Below, piece by piece: positions 50,477 to 61,261 of a DNA stretch of 64,000 nucleotides; the stretch's first letter is position 1, and each line of letters begins with the position of its first letter. Origin of the DNA: Bedellia somnulentella (lineage: Eukaryota > Arthropoda > Insecta > Lepidoptera > Bedelliidae). Below the pieces are notes generated by a model that was given only the letters and a program-made list of their open reading frames with translations, ran no database searches and was not told the origin of the DNA. The DNA lies in the NCBI GenBank assembly GCA_963576735.1, contig OY755177.1, forward strand, positions 6,882,001 through 6,946,000, written 5' to 3'. A program made the position numbers and the translations under genes.

Positions 50477-51094
50477 ATGCAAGTGGAAACTCTGAAATTT
50501 GACAGCTGTCACCTCTGTTTATTCCGGTTGTTAAAAATTGAGAATTCAAGAAACTTAAGAATGGAGAAATGGCAAACTTTGCAAACACCTAATGCTTCGC
50601 ACATTCGAAAACTGGTGAAAAAATCTGAAGAAACTGAGTCGATTATGGATAATGAGAATCGTCAACGTACTGGTCAGCCTCTTGAAAACATTGCTGCTGT
50701 AAACGAGAGTGTCGCTGAAAACCCGAAAACATCAATTCGGCGTCGTTCTTCACAACTTCAAATCACAAAGCACTATGCAGGAAATTTTGACAAAAGATCT
50801 CCACCTTCATGCGTAAAAGACTCAGATAAGTCAGGCCGCATATCGCCGGCAATTCGTTCTTACGAAACGCTGATGTCAATTGGTCACCAAAATGGTGCGA
50901 TGAAACGCCGTGCGATTATTATTTTTTGGAGTTTTGTGAAATCTCGGATTTATGCGAATAAACCCAAAACATTTCCTGAGCTCAAATCGGAAATCCAACG
51001 TGTTATCGGTAAGATAAAGCAACATATCTACGCAAAAGTCATGGAGAATTTCATGAAAAGAGAAATGGCCTGTCATCGGAGGCCAATCCAATAA
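50477..51094 (+). pseudogene. DDE transposase remnant, internally deleted (IS630/Tc1-mariner-like)
   Basis: A 205-residue frame whose N-terminal part (about 28-110) resembles the HTH region of an IS630-type transposase (RQRTGQPLENI..VNESVAENPKTSIRR) and whose end (YANKPKTFPELKSEIQRVIG, then a short basic tail) resembles the C-terminus after the last catalytic Asp. The middle is short and shows no catalytic Asp triad, and local frame changes are apparent (around 50790 and 50920). The core has been deleted or scrambled. Related by type to, but not the same as, the mariner at 39122. Confidence 0.6.
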
Positions 51095-51154
51095 AAATAT
51101 AACACTTCTGTAATAAATTACTTTCACGATTGCACATTATAATTAAAGTAACCA

Positions 51155-52770
51155 TTGACTTTCGGATATTTTAATCGCGTATTATTTCATGGTTTTTTAA
51201 AACTCTTCATGAGTGACCAGAAGAAGTTCTACAGAAATTTGGAGCGTCCCGATGTGGTTTCGATAGGTCAGCGATCGGAAAAAGCCGCTGTAGTTGCCTT
51301 TTGGCGTGGGCTTTGGTCGCTGCCTGTTGATCACGAAGAGGGCCGATGGTTCGGGGCGGTCGAAGGAGCGTGCGAGCCCATAGCGCCCATGAACCCCGTC
51401 AACATATCCGAGGAGGATGTGGTGGCTGCGATCCGTAAGGCTCCGAACTGGAAAAGTCCGGGGCTGGTTGAAGGGGTACACGCACTGTCACGCTACTCTC
51501 GCCCGTCAGTTCCAAAGCGCCCTTGAGAGTGGGACGCTCCAGAACTTCTTAACTACTGGGGTCACTCATTTAGCTCCAAAGAGCGATGCTACCGCGGATC
51601 CATCACAATACCGCCCCATTACTTGTCTTTGTACAATTTACAAGACCTTGACATCCGTTCTGAGCTCCAATATTACTCAACACATTGTTGATAACAATGT
51701 GATCTCTGGAGCTCAGAACGGATGTAGGGGCGGTAGTCGCGGTAGCAAGGAGCTGCTCCTCATCGACGCGGTCGTAGACCAACTGGTCAAACGCAACCGT
51801 CGGAATTTCTCCGCTGGCTGGATAGACTACAGGAAGGCGTTCGATTCGGTACCTCATACATGGCTCATGAGGGTTCTCGAACTGTACAAAATTGATACTT
51901 CCTCAGGCAGTGTATGGGGTGCTGGAGAACGATCCTGAGTTTAGACGGTCAGCGGATGACGGACGCGGATGACCAAATTGATATAAGGCGAGGGATTTTC
52001 CAGGGCGATTGCCTGTGTCCAGTTTGGTTTTGCTTAGCCCTGAATCCTCTAAGCACACTCTTGGAGAATTCGGGGACTGGCTTTCAGTTTCGGAGAGGCG
52101 GACCACGCTTGCCTCATCTCCTTTACATGGATGACCTGAAGCTTTACGCCCCCACGGCTGACAGATTGGCGGAGCTACTGACGATCACTAACGATTTCGT
52201 CGTTCCGTCAAGATGGAGCTCGGGGTCGATAAGTGTGCGGTCATTCATGTTGAGAAGGGGCATGTCGTGCACTCTGATGGTGTCGATGTCGGCACCAATC
52301 ATTTGAGGGCACTCTCCGAGGCTGAAACATACCGGTATCTGGGCATGTCACAAACCATCGGTGTGAAGGTGGCAGACGTGAAACAAGGTGTTTGCGAGGA
52401 GTATGAACGCCTGAAAAGTGTGCTTAATAGCTACTTGTCAGGCGTTAATAAGATCCGAGCCATTAACTCCTGGGTCATGCCTGTACTGATGTACACATTT
52501 GGCGTGCTCAGATGGACTCAGACCGAACTCGACGCTCTGGACAGACGAGTCCGCACGACGATGACCTGTCATCGAATGCATCACCCGAGGTCGTCGGTAA
52601 TGAGATTGTATATCCCGCGGAAGTGTGGTGGTCGAGGCCTCTTGAGTGCCAAAACCATGCACAACCGCGAGGTATGCAACCTTAAAAACTATTTTTTGAC
52701 GATGACGGATGATAGTATTCGGGGAGAGGTGGTCGCTAGTGATAAAGGACGCTGCTCTAAGCTAAAAACA
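51155..52770 (+). pseudogene. RLE-type LINE (R4/Dong-like), reverse transcriptase part, frameshifted
   Basis: Overlapping frames on the plus strand give, in order, the pre-RT region (AIRKAPNWKSPG), QYRPITCLCTIYK, GAQNGCRGGSRGSKE, WIDYRKAFDSVPH (catalytic AFD), GIFQGDCLCPVWFCLAL, YMDDLKLYA (catalytic, near 52125) and a thumb region with AETYRYLGM and CGGRGL. At least four frame changes are needed. The endonuclease half lies 2 kb further on (54766-55359). Motif style and the (AAT)n tail fit the R4/Dong group of site-preferring LINEs; the clade is inferred. Confidence 0.75.
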
Positions 52771-52799
52771 AGTATGTCGATTTTTGAGCGTTTGCTTTT

Positions 52800-53558
52800 T
52801 TTTACACCGTTGGATTCGTCATAGGAAGACCCTTATTTCTACATTATTAAAACTCAAAATATCTTCTTATTTAAGGTGCTATTGATAAAAGACGTTTTCA
52901 TGTATCTCAAAAAAAACAAAAAAACCAAGCTAAAAACAATTATCTTCACGTCTCAAAGTTAAAAACAAGTATCATAATTGAAACATACTTGTTTTATGAT
53001 TTGGCGGAGCGACTTACTTGTTTTATGCTTTTAAATAGCTGCACAATAAGATCTAATTTTAAATGTTGTAAAGAAATTATAAGAAGGTTTCTAAAAGAAA
53101 ACAATATTTTATTGTACTGAATACAAAGTAACGTTTTGATTGTTTATCTTTTGAGACAAATATAGCTGAAAACATGAAAAATTATACAATCCCTACCCTA
53201 GTTTGAAATTGCTATGTTTAAAAATATGTCAGCGGCATAAAGCTAAGCAAGCTACTGATTCATATTATAATGATTCTGAAAGAGAGAGACTGAATACTGA
53301 AATCAAAATATTCAATAGATCTACAAAAATCAGTTTTGCTACCAGTGAGGGTAGAGAGGTTAAAGATTGACATTTTATGGTTTAAGTAAAAATTGCCTAG
53401 AAGGCTCTAAATGTTAAGTGTGGAATGAAAAAACTGGAGGAAGGGATGGGAAAGATATGGTTGATGCTATCTACAAGTTTATTTTAAGTGGTGGCCCATA
53501 ACCTGATGTAAAGAACAATATCAACTAGTTTAATTGGAAGAGAAAATCCACAAATCAA
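52800..53558. other. No recognised feature
   Basis: AT-rich insert within the RLE LINE. The near-repeat ctaaaaacaa(t/g)tat occurs three times (52762, 52930, 52965). No supported ORF. Confidence 0.5.
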
Positions 53559-53905
53559 AGCGACGTGGTAGCTCAGTGGTTAGAACACCGCTTATCGTGC
53601 AGACGACTAGTGTTCTAATTCCGGGTCGTGCCTACACCAATTTGACATACTCTAAAGACATACGTGTGGATAATTTATCATGGTGATAATTTATCATTAA
53701 CGGTGAGGACAAGTCGAGAGGAAACCCACATGGCTAAATTGTACTTAGTCAAGTTACAGTGTATTCGTACAAAGCGGTGATAGGCCTACTCCCTATCACG
53801 TGAGTACACTGTCCAGGCAAAACGTTGATACTCGGAACACCAGGTGACAATGTCACGTGATATTCAGAAGTAACTCTGCCAACCCCTTCGGGAATATTTG
53901 GCGAG
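53559..53905 (+). mobile_element. SINE family S, best-preserved head
   Basis: Starts agcgacgtggtagctcagtg, with a good A box (TGGTAGCTCAGTGG) and a B-box-like GTGTTCTAATTCC about 40 bases on, then the S body (aacccacatggctaaattgt, cctactccctatcacgtgag) and the end ccaaccccttcggga. The head has tRNA-like length and arms. It lies within the insert that splits the RLE LINE. Confidence 0.8.
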
Positions 53906-54077
53906 AATGTTTGAGTATTAGGAAATTCACAATATATTATTTACATTGTCAGACTACTGACAGATGTAGTATGTGTCATAGACACGATGTGAAGAGTCTG
54001 ATGAGGTTTAATGCATATATTTCTACATGTTTGCTTGGGTATAAATCCATTTTGCGTGAGCAGTACTCAAGTTTTTG

Positions 54078-54512
54078 TTACGGGGTACCCTTGGTGAAAT
54101 CGTCAGCCACGATCTCATTGGTCCGGATGTACTTGATGTCAATCTTCTTCAGGCGCACCTTGTCAGGCACAAAGTGATGGCGTAAGTCTATATGCTTGAT
54201 CCTGGAGTGATAATTTTCGGTACCTGCAAGTTTGATCGCTCTCTGATTATCACATATTATCGTCATGGGTACAGTAACCAAGTGTGGCCAGAATTCATCA
54301 TGTAGCTGCTTCATGCTCCTGTAGATAGTGACATATATAGTCTTCTGTAGTCGAAAGTGCGACTGTCTGCTGACGTCAAGAATTCCATGTACTAGTCCAC
54401 CTTGGTGTATAAATACGTAGCCAGTACATGATCTACGGTTGTGTTCGTTGCTGCACCAACCTGCGTCAAAATAGCCATAGACAGGTCCGTCATCTCTCTT
54501 GTCCTACTCAGC
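54078..54512 (-). pseudogene. Ty1/Copia RNase H fragment
   Basis: Minus strand reads GYFDAGWCSNEHNRRSCTGY (54500-54440), a decayed middle, then CDNQRAIKLAGTENYHSRIK and HIDLRHHFVPDKV, IADDFTKGTP. These are the RNase H catalytic Asp region and the typical C-terminal KHIDIRHHF...FTK end of Copia Pol. No reverse transcriptase, integrase or LTR is seen next to it, so it is a truncated remnant of about 145 residues. Confidence 0.8.
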
Positions 54513-54765
54513 GAATATTATACTATATGTCTCAGAACTCGCTTTAATTCCATCGAGTCCCGCCTCTTTGGTTACAAGTTAAATCTGCTAAGAGTGTTCA
54601 TATCATAAGATATATCGGGACGTGTTCCCTGTGACAGATAGATTACTCAATACATCTTGTATATATTACTGTTGGTTGACGCATAGAATTCCTTGTTTCC
54701 TGTTTTTATATACTTTTGTTGTTTGGGCAGATAATTGCTGTGCCCAAAATATTTGGATCATGTTC

Positions 54766-55359
54766 ACAGCACTTGTTAAGATTGTGAATACTCATGGTAA
54801 AGGACTTAGGCATGTTATTTTCGGTTGTTCGGCTCTTGCTAATACTGAGTACTTGCACAGACACAACCAAGCAGCCAAAATCCTGCATCAGGAGCTCGCT
54901 CTAAAATACGGTCTCTTGCAACAGAGGCTGCCGTATTACAAGTATCTGCCGGAGCCAATCCTAGAAAACGACCGTGCCAAAATCTATTGGGACCGATCCG
55001 TTATCACGGACAGGACTATTCTAGCGAATAAGCCTGATATCGTGGTATGGGATCGGTCGCAGTCGAGGGTATTTCTAGTGGATGTCACTATCCCTCATGA
55101 CGAGGGTTTCGTGAAAGCTGAAACCGAAAAGCGTCGGAAATATCTCGATCTGGCTCGCGAGATCACCGACATGTGGGGTGTAACTTCGACAGAAATAATC
55201 CCAATTGTTTTGTCCGCGAACGGGTTAATCCCAACCAGCCTCGCGACCAACTTGAGGCGGTTGGATTTCTGTGGCGTGTCGGTTCCAGCACAAATGCAGA
55301 AAGCGGTGCTGCTCGATTTGGCTCGGATCGTCCGTCGGTTCTTGAACCTGACTCCCTGA
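54766..55359 (+). pseudogene. RLE-type LINE (R4/Dong-like), endonuclease domain
   Basis: A continuous frame of about 190 residues. It opens with the end of a zinc motif, HVIFGCSALANTEYLHRHN, then an ILHQELALKYGL helix and the PD-(D/E)xK-type core KPDIVVWDRSQSRVFLVDVT with IPHDEG after it, and a final KRRKYLDL region. This is the restriction-like endonuclease that follows the RT in R4/R2-type LINEs and cuts the target site. It is probably the other half of the ORF at 51155-52770, displaced by an insertion. The ATG at 54622 lies in inserted sequence and is not the start. Confidence 0.75.
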
Positions 55360-55475
55360 CCCCGACCGACTGTGCTCTTGTCGGGGAGTACCGCCTCTCC
55401 CATTTAAAATTCTAATTTTCTGTTTCGGCCATGGGAGAGGCGAGAAACTAAGTGTTCCCAAAATAATAATAAATT
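55360..55475 (+). other. RLE LINE 3' UTR with 12-bp hairpin and (AAT)n tail
   Basis: cgcctctcccat (55392-55403) pairs perfectly with atgggagaggcg (55431-55442) around a 27-base loop. The element ends in aataataataaa (55463-55474). A structured 3' UTR and a trinucleotide tail suit R4/Dong elements, which favour TAA repeats. Confidence 0.65.
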
Positions 55476-55870
55476 CTTTATTTCAGATTACATAAAAAAT
55501 CCATAAAATGTTAGTAACTGTACACTTAGAGTCTACTGTTAGTACCTATCCTAGATATAAACACTATTATTTACAACATTTGCCGCCCTTGACACAATGT
55601 ACCCTACTACCACTGCAGGACGTAGGGACAATCATACCTGTCAGCGATCGCGGCCAGGACGGTGTTGGGGCTGACTCGAATGCTGGCCATACATTTCTTC
55701 AATATATAAAAACTCAGATTCGATTCCTGTCGTACTAATTAATTGGTATCATAATACCTAGTACCTATCTCATGTCAGCAGAACGGCGACCACTGTATGA
55801 GTCATACAGTATATATTTTTTTTTTTGCGAACCGGGGGTAGATCGATAACATCACATTTGTGTTCTCTCA
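55476..55870 (-). mobile_element. Possible LINE 3' UTR fragment
   Basis: On the minus strand a CTGAAATAAAGAATTTATTATT end with ATTTTATGGATTTTTTATG before it looks like a polyadenylated LINE terminus. No coding part is present. It abuts the RLE LINE tail head to head. Weakly supported. Confidence 0.3.
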
Positions 55871-56641
55871 GTTGTATTTTCGGTTTTTATTTGTAATACG
55901 CATAAAAACGAATAGAAAAAGCCTTTCACGTGTTAGTTGTAGCGTGATTCATATACACAAGTGTTATCCTAGGAATATATCGAGTGATAGTGATAATATT
56001 AGTGATTGAAAATTGTGACGGTTTAACGGACAAAAACATACATCATATGTTAGAAAAAACGCATCCAGTAACCAGTTCATTGGCGGAGTAAACCAGCTAA
56101 GTATCTTATGTACTTAATTCACATTTGATTACCTGCCAATTCAATAAAATTACATAGTTGTCAATCAAAAACATCACAACTCTATCGAGGTCATTGATCG
56201 CAACTACTAAGTTCTTAGTTCGAGAGACTTTCTATCTGCAAACTTAATAATAAAACACGGGTTCCATTACCGTATTAATTTTCTTTTTTTCTTTTTGTTG
56301 GTGTTTTTGTTGCGTTTATTTATTTGTTATGTTGTAACTTTGTAATATTAAGATACAGAAAAAGTTTATCGCGTTTATCACTTAGCACATTCGTTAAGCA
56401 GTAATCTAGTTATAGTCGTCATAGTCGTTATATATAGTCTAGTTATAGTAATTATATCATTTATTGTGTCGCTTAGGTACTTGCCTGTATAAGTAAGTGT
56501 ATTATTGAATAGCTATTTCGGAGCTTGTGTGAATAATTGAAACATTTATTATTTAGCTATCTAAGTTATTAGTTCGCTATAGTTTTTTTTTTTTTACGGT
56601 ATTTATATTTTAGTTTCATAAACAAAGACTTATATCGTAGA

Positions 56642-58033
56642 ATGGAATCAATAACAACTCGTAGGATGGCTGCTGAACAAAAGTATGAAAAACTCAAAAG
56701 AGAATTTAGTGATGCGGAGGATTTAAAAAATAGGCTTTTAGAAGAACGTGACGAAAACTGTATCACTATTCGTAATTTAAAATCAAAAAATAGTACTCTC
56801 GTTGAGAAAGTGGAGTTACTTCGGCAATCTTATGATATGTGTCAATCAGAGCTGGAAAAACAACAGCTAATAATTAAATCTCATGAAGATCAGTGCGCTA
56901 AACATGAAATAGCCGTAGAGCGAATTTATATCCTTAATGAGCAGTTGGCAGAGGCACACGCTCAATTATCAGAGTTTCATAGACTTAAAGATATAAATGA
57001 AGACTCTCACGCACTTTCTTTATGCGCAGAACTTGAAGTGGAGTCAATATCTTCTTTGAATTCTATCGCGAATCAAAAATCATTAAGTCATAGGCAAATA
57101 AAGAAATATAAATTAGTTAATAAACGCATATATAGCTCAACGAAAAATCTGATAAATATTAAAAATAGTATTAGAAACATTAATAAAACCTACAAAAAAA
57201 TAAATTTAATTCAAAAAATCGATAGTTTAAATAGCCAACTAAAAAATATGATTGCTAGTCAGGAAGAGGTAAAAAAAAGGTATATGAATATAAGTAACCT
57301 AATAGAAAAAGAGACGGATAGTCATAAATTGTCTGAAAAATCTTGTAACTTTATGTCTCCGCCGTTACAATCAGACAAAGAACAATCCATCCCTACCACT
57401 ACCACCCCGGTTCGCAAAACTATAATATTTTCCGATGGTATGGGGTTACGTTTCGGAGAAATATTAAATGATCACATACATCAGACAGTAACAAACTATT
57501 GTTATACTGGTGCTCCCTTTAATTATATTATCGATAAAGTTACTTTGGGTGAATATGACGAGTATACTACAATTGTTATATTATTCGGTAGTAGTATAGG
57601 ATTAAATAAAAAAATATTGAAGAAAGGCATTAGCCAGCTTTTAGAGATACAAAAGAAATATAAATGTAAGTTTATATTTTGTACCTTACCATATATGTAT
57701 AATTATATGAGTAAGCATAATAATGATATTCATATGTTTTGTACCTTACCATATATATATAATTATATGAGTAAGCATAATAATGATATTCATATGTTGA
57801 ATAATTTTATATTTAATATGACCAGCCGTCAAAGCGACGTTTTCTTTACTCTGGACGTGAATAAGTTCATACCTTATTCAAGACAACGATCGGGTACTAT
57901 ATACATACCCTTAAATAAAAAACGTACCATTGCTAAATTATTAGCATATCATATATCGAACCCTCCCTTATTTAATATAAGGGAAAACTTACTTACAATA
58001 TGTGATGGTGGAGACCATAATTTAAACTTTTAA
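56642..58033 (+). CDS. LINE ORF1: coiled-coil protein with SGNH-like domain, copy 2
   Basis: 463 residues, uninterrupted, starting MESITTRRMAAEQKYEKLKR. Residues 1-215 are mostly coiled coil. The C-terminal domain has IIFSDGMGLRFGEILN and LFGSSIGLN blocks like the first and third blocks of SGNH hydrolases, and ends CDGGDHNLNF. Against copy 1 it carries an in-frame tandem duplication of 60 bp (57677-57736 and 57737-57796), adding 20 residues (FCTLPY...DIHM twice). It probably coats element RNA. No CCHC zinc knuckles are seen, unlike Jockey-type ORF1. Confidence 0.87.
   Translation: MESITTRRMAAEQKYEKLKREFSDAEDLKNRLLEERDENCITIRNLKSKNSTLVEKVELLRQSYDMCQSELEKQQLIIKSHEDQCAKHEIAVERIYILNEQLAEAHAQLSEFHRLKDINEDSHALSLCAELEVESISSLNSIANQKSLSHRQIKKYKLVNKRIYSSTKNLINIKNSIRNINKTYKKINLIQKIDSLNSQLKNMIASQEEVKKRYMNISNLIEKETDSHKLSEKSCNFMSPPLQSDKEQSIPTTTTPVRKTIIFSDGMGLRFGEILNDHIHQTVTNYCYTGAPFNYIIDKVTLGEYDEYTTIVILFGSSIGLNKKILKKGISQLLEIQKKYKCKFIFCTLPYMYNYMSKHNNDIHMFCTLPYIYNYMSKHNNDIHMLNNFIFNMTSRQSDVFFTLDVNKFIPYSRQRSGTIYIPLNKKRTIAKLLAYHISNPPLFNIRENLLTICDGGDHNLNF
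57677..57796 (+). repeat. 60-bp in-frame tandem duplication in LINE ORF1
   Basis: The two 60-bp units differ at two or three positions only. Copy 1 of the LINE has a single unit at the corresponding place. Confidence 0.92.
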
Positions 58034-58041
58034 GTGAGACA

Positions 58042-61023
58042 ATAGAAGAGCCTCCTGTCATCCTTAAGCCGTCACCTTCAATTAATATTAACATTGTAAA
58101 CAAGGAAGGAGGTTCTTCTGGCAAAATATTTAAAAACCGTGCTTTACAAGGAGACCCACAATTTAAATTAGTATTTCAAAATACTCAGGGGTTTTCTTGT
58201 AAAGAATTAGAAATTGAATTGTTTTTAGAAAGATATCAAATTGATTGTTTCTGTGTCTCAGAACACTGGCTTAAGAATTGCGAGCTCATATTTGGTTTTC
58301 AAAATTACAACTTAGCTAGTAGCTACTGCCGCAATTCTAAAGCCTGTGGTGGCTCCGCTATATTTATAAAAAATAGTATTAAATGTAAAAATCGTGAGGA
58401 TATTGTAAAACTGAGCGTTGAGCAAGTCGTGGAGATATCCTGCATAGAGTTACTAAACTACTTTATAGTAAGCGTATATCGAGCCCCCTATAGTCAAAAT
58501 TATGAAAGATTTGAAAGTGTAATGGAAGATGTATTAACTAAAATTTTCAAGAGTAAAAAACAATTAATTATTTGTGGAGACTTCAATATAGATCTCTTAA
58601 AAGATAGTACTCAGAAAACACGGTTGATGAGTTTATTCCAATCGTTTAATTTAGAAAATTTATTCTTGGAACCTACTAGAACCAAAACATGTTTAGATAA
58701 TGTATTTACAAATGCTGAATTCATAAGTAAATCTGTAATAAATAAACTAAAATCTGATCACAGTGGTCTTTTTGTAAACTTTCCACATAAGGCACCAGAC
58801 CGAAAAATTATAGTTAAAAAAAGGAGTATCACTGCTTTCAAAGTTGAAAAATATATAAACTTAATCAGTTATAAGCTGCCCACTTCTTCAATAAATAAAA
58901 ATCCAAATAATAGTTATAATACTTTCTTTAAAGTACTGATAGACGAATTTAATAAAATATTTACTATTAAAGATGTAACTATATGTAATAAATTTAAATT
59001 TAGTGAGTGGGCAACACCAGGCATATATAAATCTAGAGAAATACTATTTGATTTATACGATCAAAAAGCGTTCTCACATAATGATGAATTTATAGAATAT
59101 GTAAAAAAATACTCAAAAATGTTTAATAAAGTTTGTAAGGAGGCTAAAGCAAGATACTTGAGCCAACGTATTAAAACATCTGATAATAAAGTAAAAACCG
59201 TTTGGAACATTATCAACACTCAAACTGGCAAAAGCAAATCATGTGATCAGGACTTTTGTATTCGGTCTGATCGAGGTTTGACTACTTCAAATGATGTAAT
59301 TGCTTGTATTTTTGAAAAATATTTTGCTGATATACCTTTTAAGACCACTGAACACTTAAATTCATCTGCTACGTTAGCTCAAGAGCTGTTGCAACAAAAC
59401 GTTGCAATTTGTAAATCTATATTTAATTTTAAAGTTGTCAGTCCCGAAGATATCATTAAAGTGTTTAAATCACTGAAATTGAAAAATTCTGAGGATATCT
59501 GGGGTATGTCAGTAAAAGTATGCCATAATATTATTGTAATAATAGCTCCTTATTTAGCGAAAATGTTTAATGAATGTATAAGTAATGGTATCTTCCCAGA
59601 TCTCATGAAACATAGTAAAATTGTACCTTTACTAAAATCTGGAGGTGATAAAAATAATCCTGAAGGTTATAGGCCTATATCTATACTACCGGTTATGAGT
59701 AAAATATTTGAAAAACTTATGCTTAATCAACTGCTCTTGCATTTTAGTTCCAACAATTTGTTTCACCCTAAACAATTTGGTTTCACGAAAGGCCGCTCTA
59801 CCACTGACGCAGGCGTTGCCCTAATTAAACATATTTTTGGTTCGTGGGAACTTAAGAATGATGCAATCGGTTTGTTCTGCGATCTTACAAAGGCTTTTGA
59901 TTGTGCGGATCATAATATTTTATTCATAAAATTGGGACATTATGGCATCGAAGGTGACGCACTTAAATTAATAAAGTCCTACTTCTCAGATCGAATACAA
60001 AAAGTGCAAATCGATAAAATAAAATCATCTGGAACTCATGTAAAAATGGGTGTTCCACAGGGATCTATATTAGGCCCATTTTTGTTTCTAGTATATATTA
60101 ATGATTTGCCGTTCATGGTCGAGAAAAGGTCTGAAATAGTATTATTTGCTGATGATACTTCTTTAATTTTTGACGTTAAAAGGAATTCGGAAAATATTGA
60201 CGATGTAAATAATGCAGTTTCCCAAATTCAAACATGGTTTGCTTCAAATAATCTTGTACTAAATGCCAAAAAAACCAAATGTATTAAATTTGCATTACCA
60301 AATGTTAAAAGTGTTGATAATGAAATTACATTAAATAATGAAAAATTACCATTTACGGATAGCGCAGTTTTCTTAGGGATACATCTGGACTCAAAGCTCC
60401 AATGGGGACCCCACATTAGCGCGCTAGCTGGCAGGCTAAGCAGTGCTGCCTATGCCGTTAGAAAGATAAGACATTTAACTGATGTACAGACCGCTCGTTT
60501 AGTTTACTATAGTTATTTTCATAGCATCATGTCTTATGGCATTTTACTCTGGGGCAGAGCTGCTGATGTTGGGTCAATATTAATTTTACAGAAAAGAGCA
60601 ATAAGAGCTATTTATAATTTAGGTTCACGAGATTCCCTTAGAGAATTGTTTAAAACCATAAATATAATGACACTGCCATGTCAATATATTTATGAAAACA
60701 TCATGTATGTGAGAAAAAATTTGAAAGCATTTTCCAAAAACTGTGACAGACATACTAGAAGTCTTAGAGATAATAATAAAATTTCAATTCAAAAGTACAG
60801 ATTGTCAAAAATAAATACATCTTTTATGGGGTTATGTGTAAAATTTTATAATAAAATACCTGATGACATTTTGAATCTAACAGAAAAGAAATTCAAAGTA
60901 ATTATAAAACGCAGTCTTCATTTAAAAGCTTATTACAGTTTAAATGATTATATGATAGATGAAACTGCTTGGTGTCACCAGGGCTCTATTCAGGATATTT
61001 CCAGACATACACCAATATTGTAA
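58042..61023 (+). CDS. LINE ORF2: endonuclease and reverse transcriptase, copy 2, start codon lost
   Basis: The frame is open from 58042, where copy 1 has its ATG and this copy reads ATA (caATAgaa). The first in-frame ATG is at 58219, which would cut the first endonuclease strand (FQNTQG) and leave 934 residues. Endonuclease motifs SEHW, GDFN and SDH are present, as are RT motifs GYRPIS, LTKAFD, GVPQGSILGP and FADD (about 60146). All catalytic residues seen in copy 1 are kept. ORF1 ends at 58033, so stop-restart initiation could still start near 58042 on a non-AUG codon. Otherwise this copy would be inactive. Confidence 0.88.
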   Translation: MEEPPVILKPSPSININIVNKEGGSSGKIFKNRALQGDPQFKLVFQNTQGFSCKELEIELFLERYQIDCFCVSEHWLKNCELIFGFQNYNLASSYCRNSKACGGSAIFIKNSIKCKNREDIVKLSVEQVVEISCIELLNYFIVSVYRAPYSQNYERFESVMEDVLTKIFKSKKQLIICGDFNIDLLKDSTQKTRLMSLFQSFNLENLFLEPTRTKTCLDNVFTNAEFISKSVINKLKSDHSGLFVNFPHKAPDRKIIVKKRSITAFKVEKYINLISYKLPTSSINKNPNNSYNTFFKVLIDEFNKIFTIKDVTICNKFKFSEWATPGIYKSREILFDLYDQKAFSHNDEFIEYVKKYSKMFNKVCKEAKARYLSQRIKTSDNKVKTVWNIINTQTGKSKSCDQDFCIRSDRGLTTSNDVIACIFEKYFADIPFKTTEHLNSSATLAQELLQQNVAICKSIFNFKVVSPEDIIKVFKSLKLKNSEDIWGMSVKVCHNIIVIIAPYLAKMFNECISNGIFPDLMKHSKIVPLLKSGGDKNNPEGYRPISILPVMSKIFEKLMLNQLLLHFSSNNLFHPKQFGFTKGRSTTDAGVALIKHIFGSWELKNDAIGLFCDLTKAFDCADHNILFIKLGHYGIEGDALKLIKSYFSDRIQKVQIDKIKSSGTHVKMGVPQGSILGPFLFLVYINDLPFMVEKRSEIVLFADDTSLIFDVKRNSENIDDVNNAVSQIQTWFASNNLVLNAKKTKCIKFALPNVKSVDNEITLNNEKLPFTDSAVFLGIHLDSKLQWGPHISALAGRLSSAAYAVRKIRHLTDVQTARLVYYSYFHSIMSYGILLWGRAADVGSILILQKRAIRAIYNLGSRDSLRELFKTINIMTLPCQYIYENIMYVRKNLKAFSKNCDRHTRSLRDNNKISIQKYRLSKINTSFMGLCVKFYNKIPDDILNLTEKKFKVIIKRSLHLKAYYSLNDYMIDETAWCHQGSIQDISRHTPIL

Positions 61024-61215
61024 TTTGACTAAGAAAAGATGTGTGTTGCTGAGTTTCTTACGGGTTCTTCTCGCAACAATACACCTTCCGAATCCGAAGT
61101 AGAGTCAGTAGAGTAAGATTTAACTTATACGTAAGTTTGTGACGTTCAAAAAATAGAGAACAATTCTTTTTATTTTGACATAAATATTTTTTATCTTTTT
61201 TTTATCTTTTTATCG
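61024..61215 (+). other. LINE copy 2, 3' UTR
   Basis: gatgtgtgttgctgagtttc, ttacgggttcttctc and accttccgaatccgaagtag match copy 1; a T-rich tail with two atctttttt runs follows. Confidence 0.75.
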
Positions 61216-61261
61216 GATAGCGTTTTCATAATACATAGATACCCACTGAAGGATAGCAGGC

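Larger units (their letters stand above)
55880..61215 (+). mobile_element. CR1/Jockey-like non-LTR retrotransposon, copy 2
   Basis: Homologous to copy 1 (6301-11602) from the 5' UTR (shared blocks from about 55945: atacacaagtgttatc, gagtaaaccagctaagta) through ORF1, ORF2 and 3' UTR. The 3' tail is an ATCTTTTT-type run at about 61190-61212. The 5' edge is approximate and I do not find a target duplication. ORF1 is open with a small duplication; ORF2 is open but lacks the start codon of copy 1. Confidence 0.9.

Noticed and set aside
53559..53633. Functional tRNA gene
   Set aside because: Good A and B boxes, but it is the head of a SINE with the family body and tail following, and the acceptor stem does not close.
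54622..54765. N-terminal extension of the endonuclease frame from ATG 54622
   Set aside because: The first 48 codons are Tyr/Cys/Phe-rich and unlike the LINE; they come from inserted sequence read in the same frame by chance.
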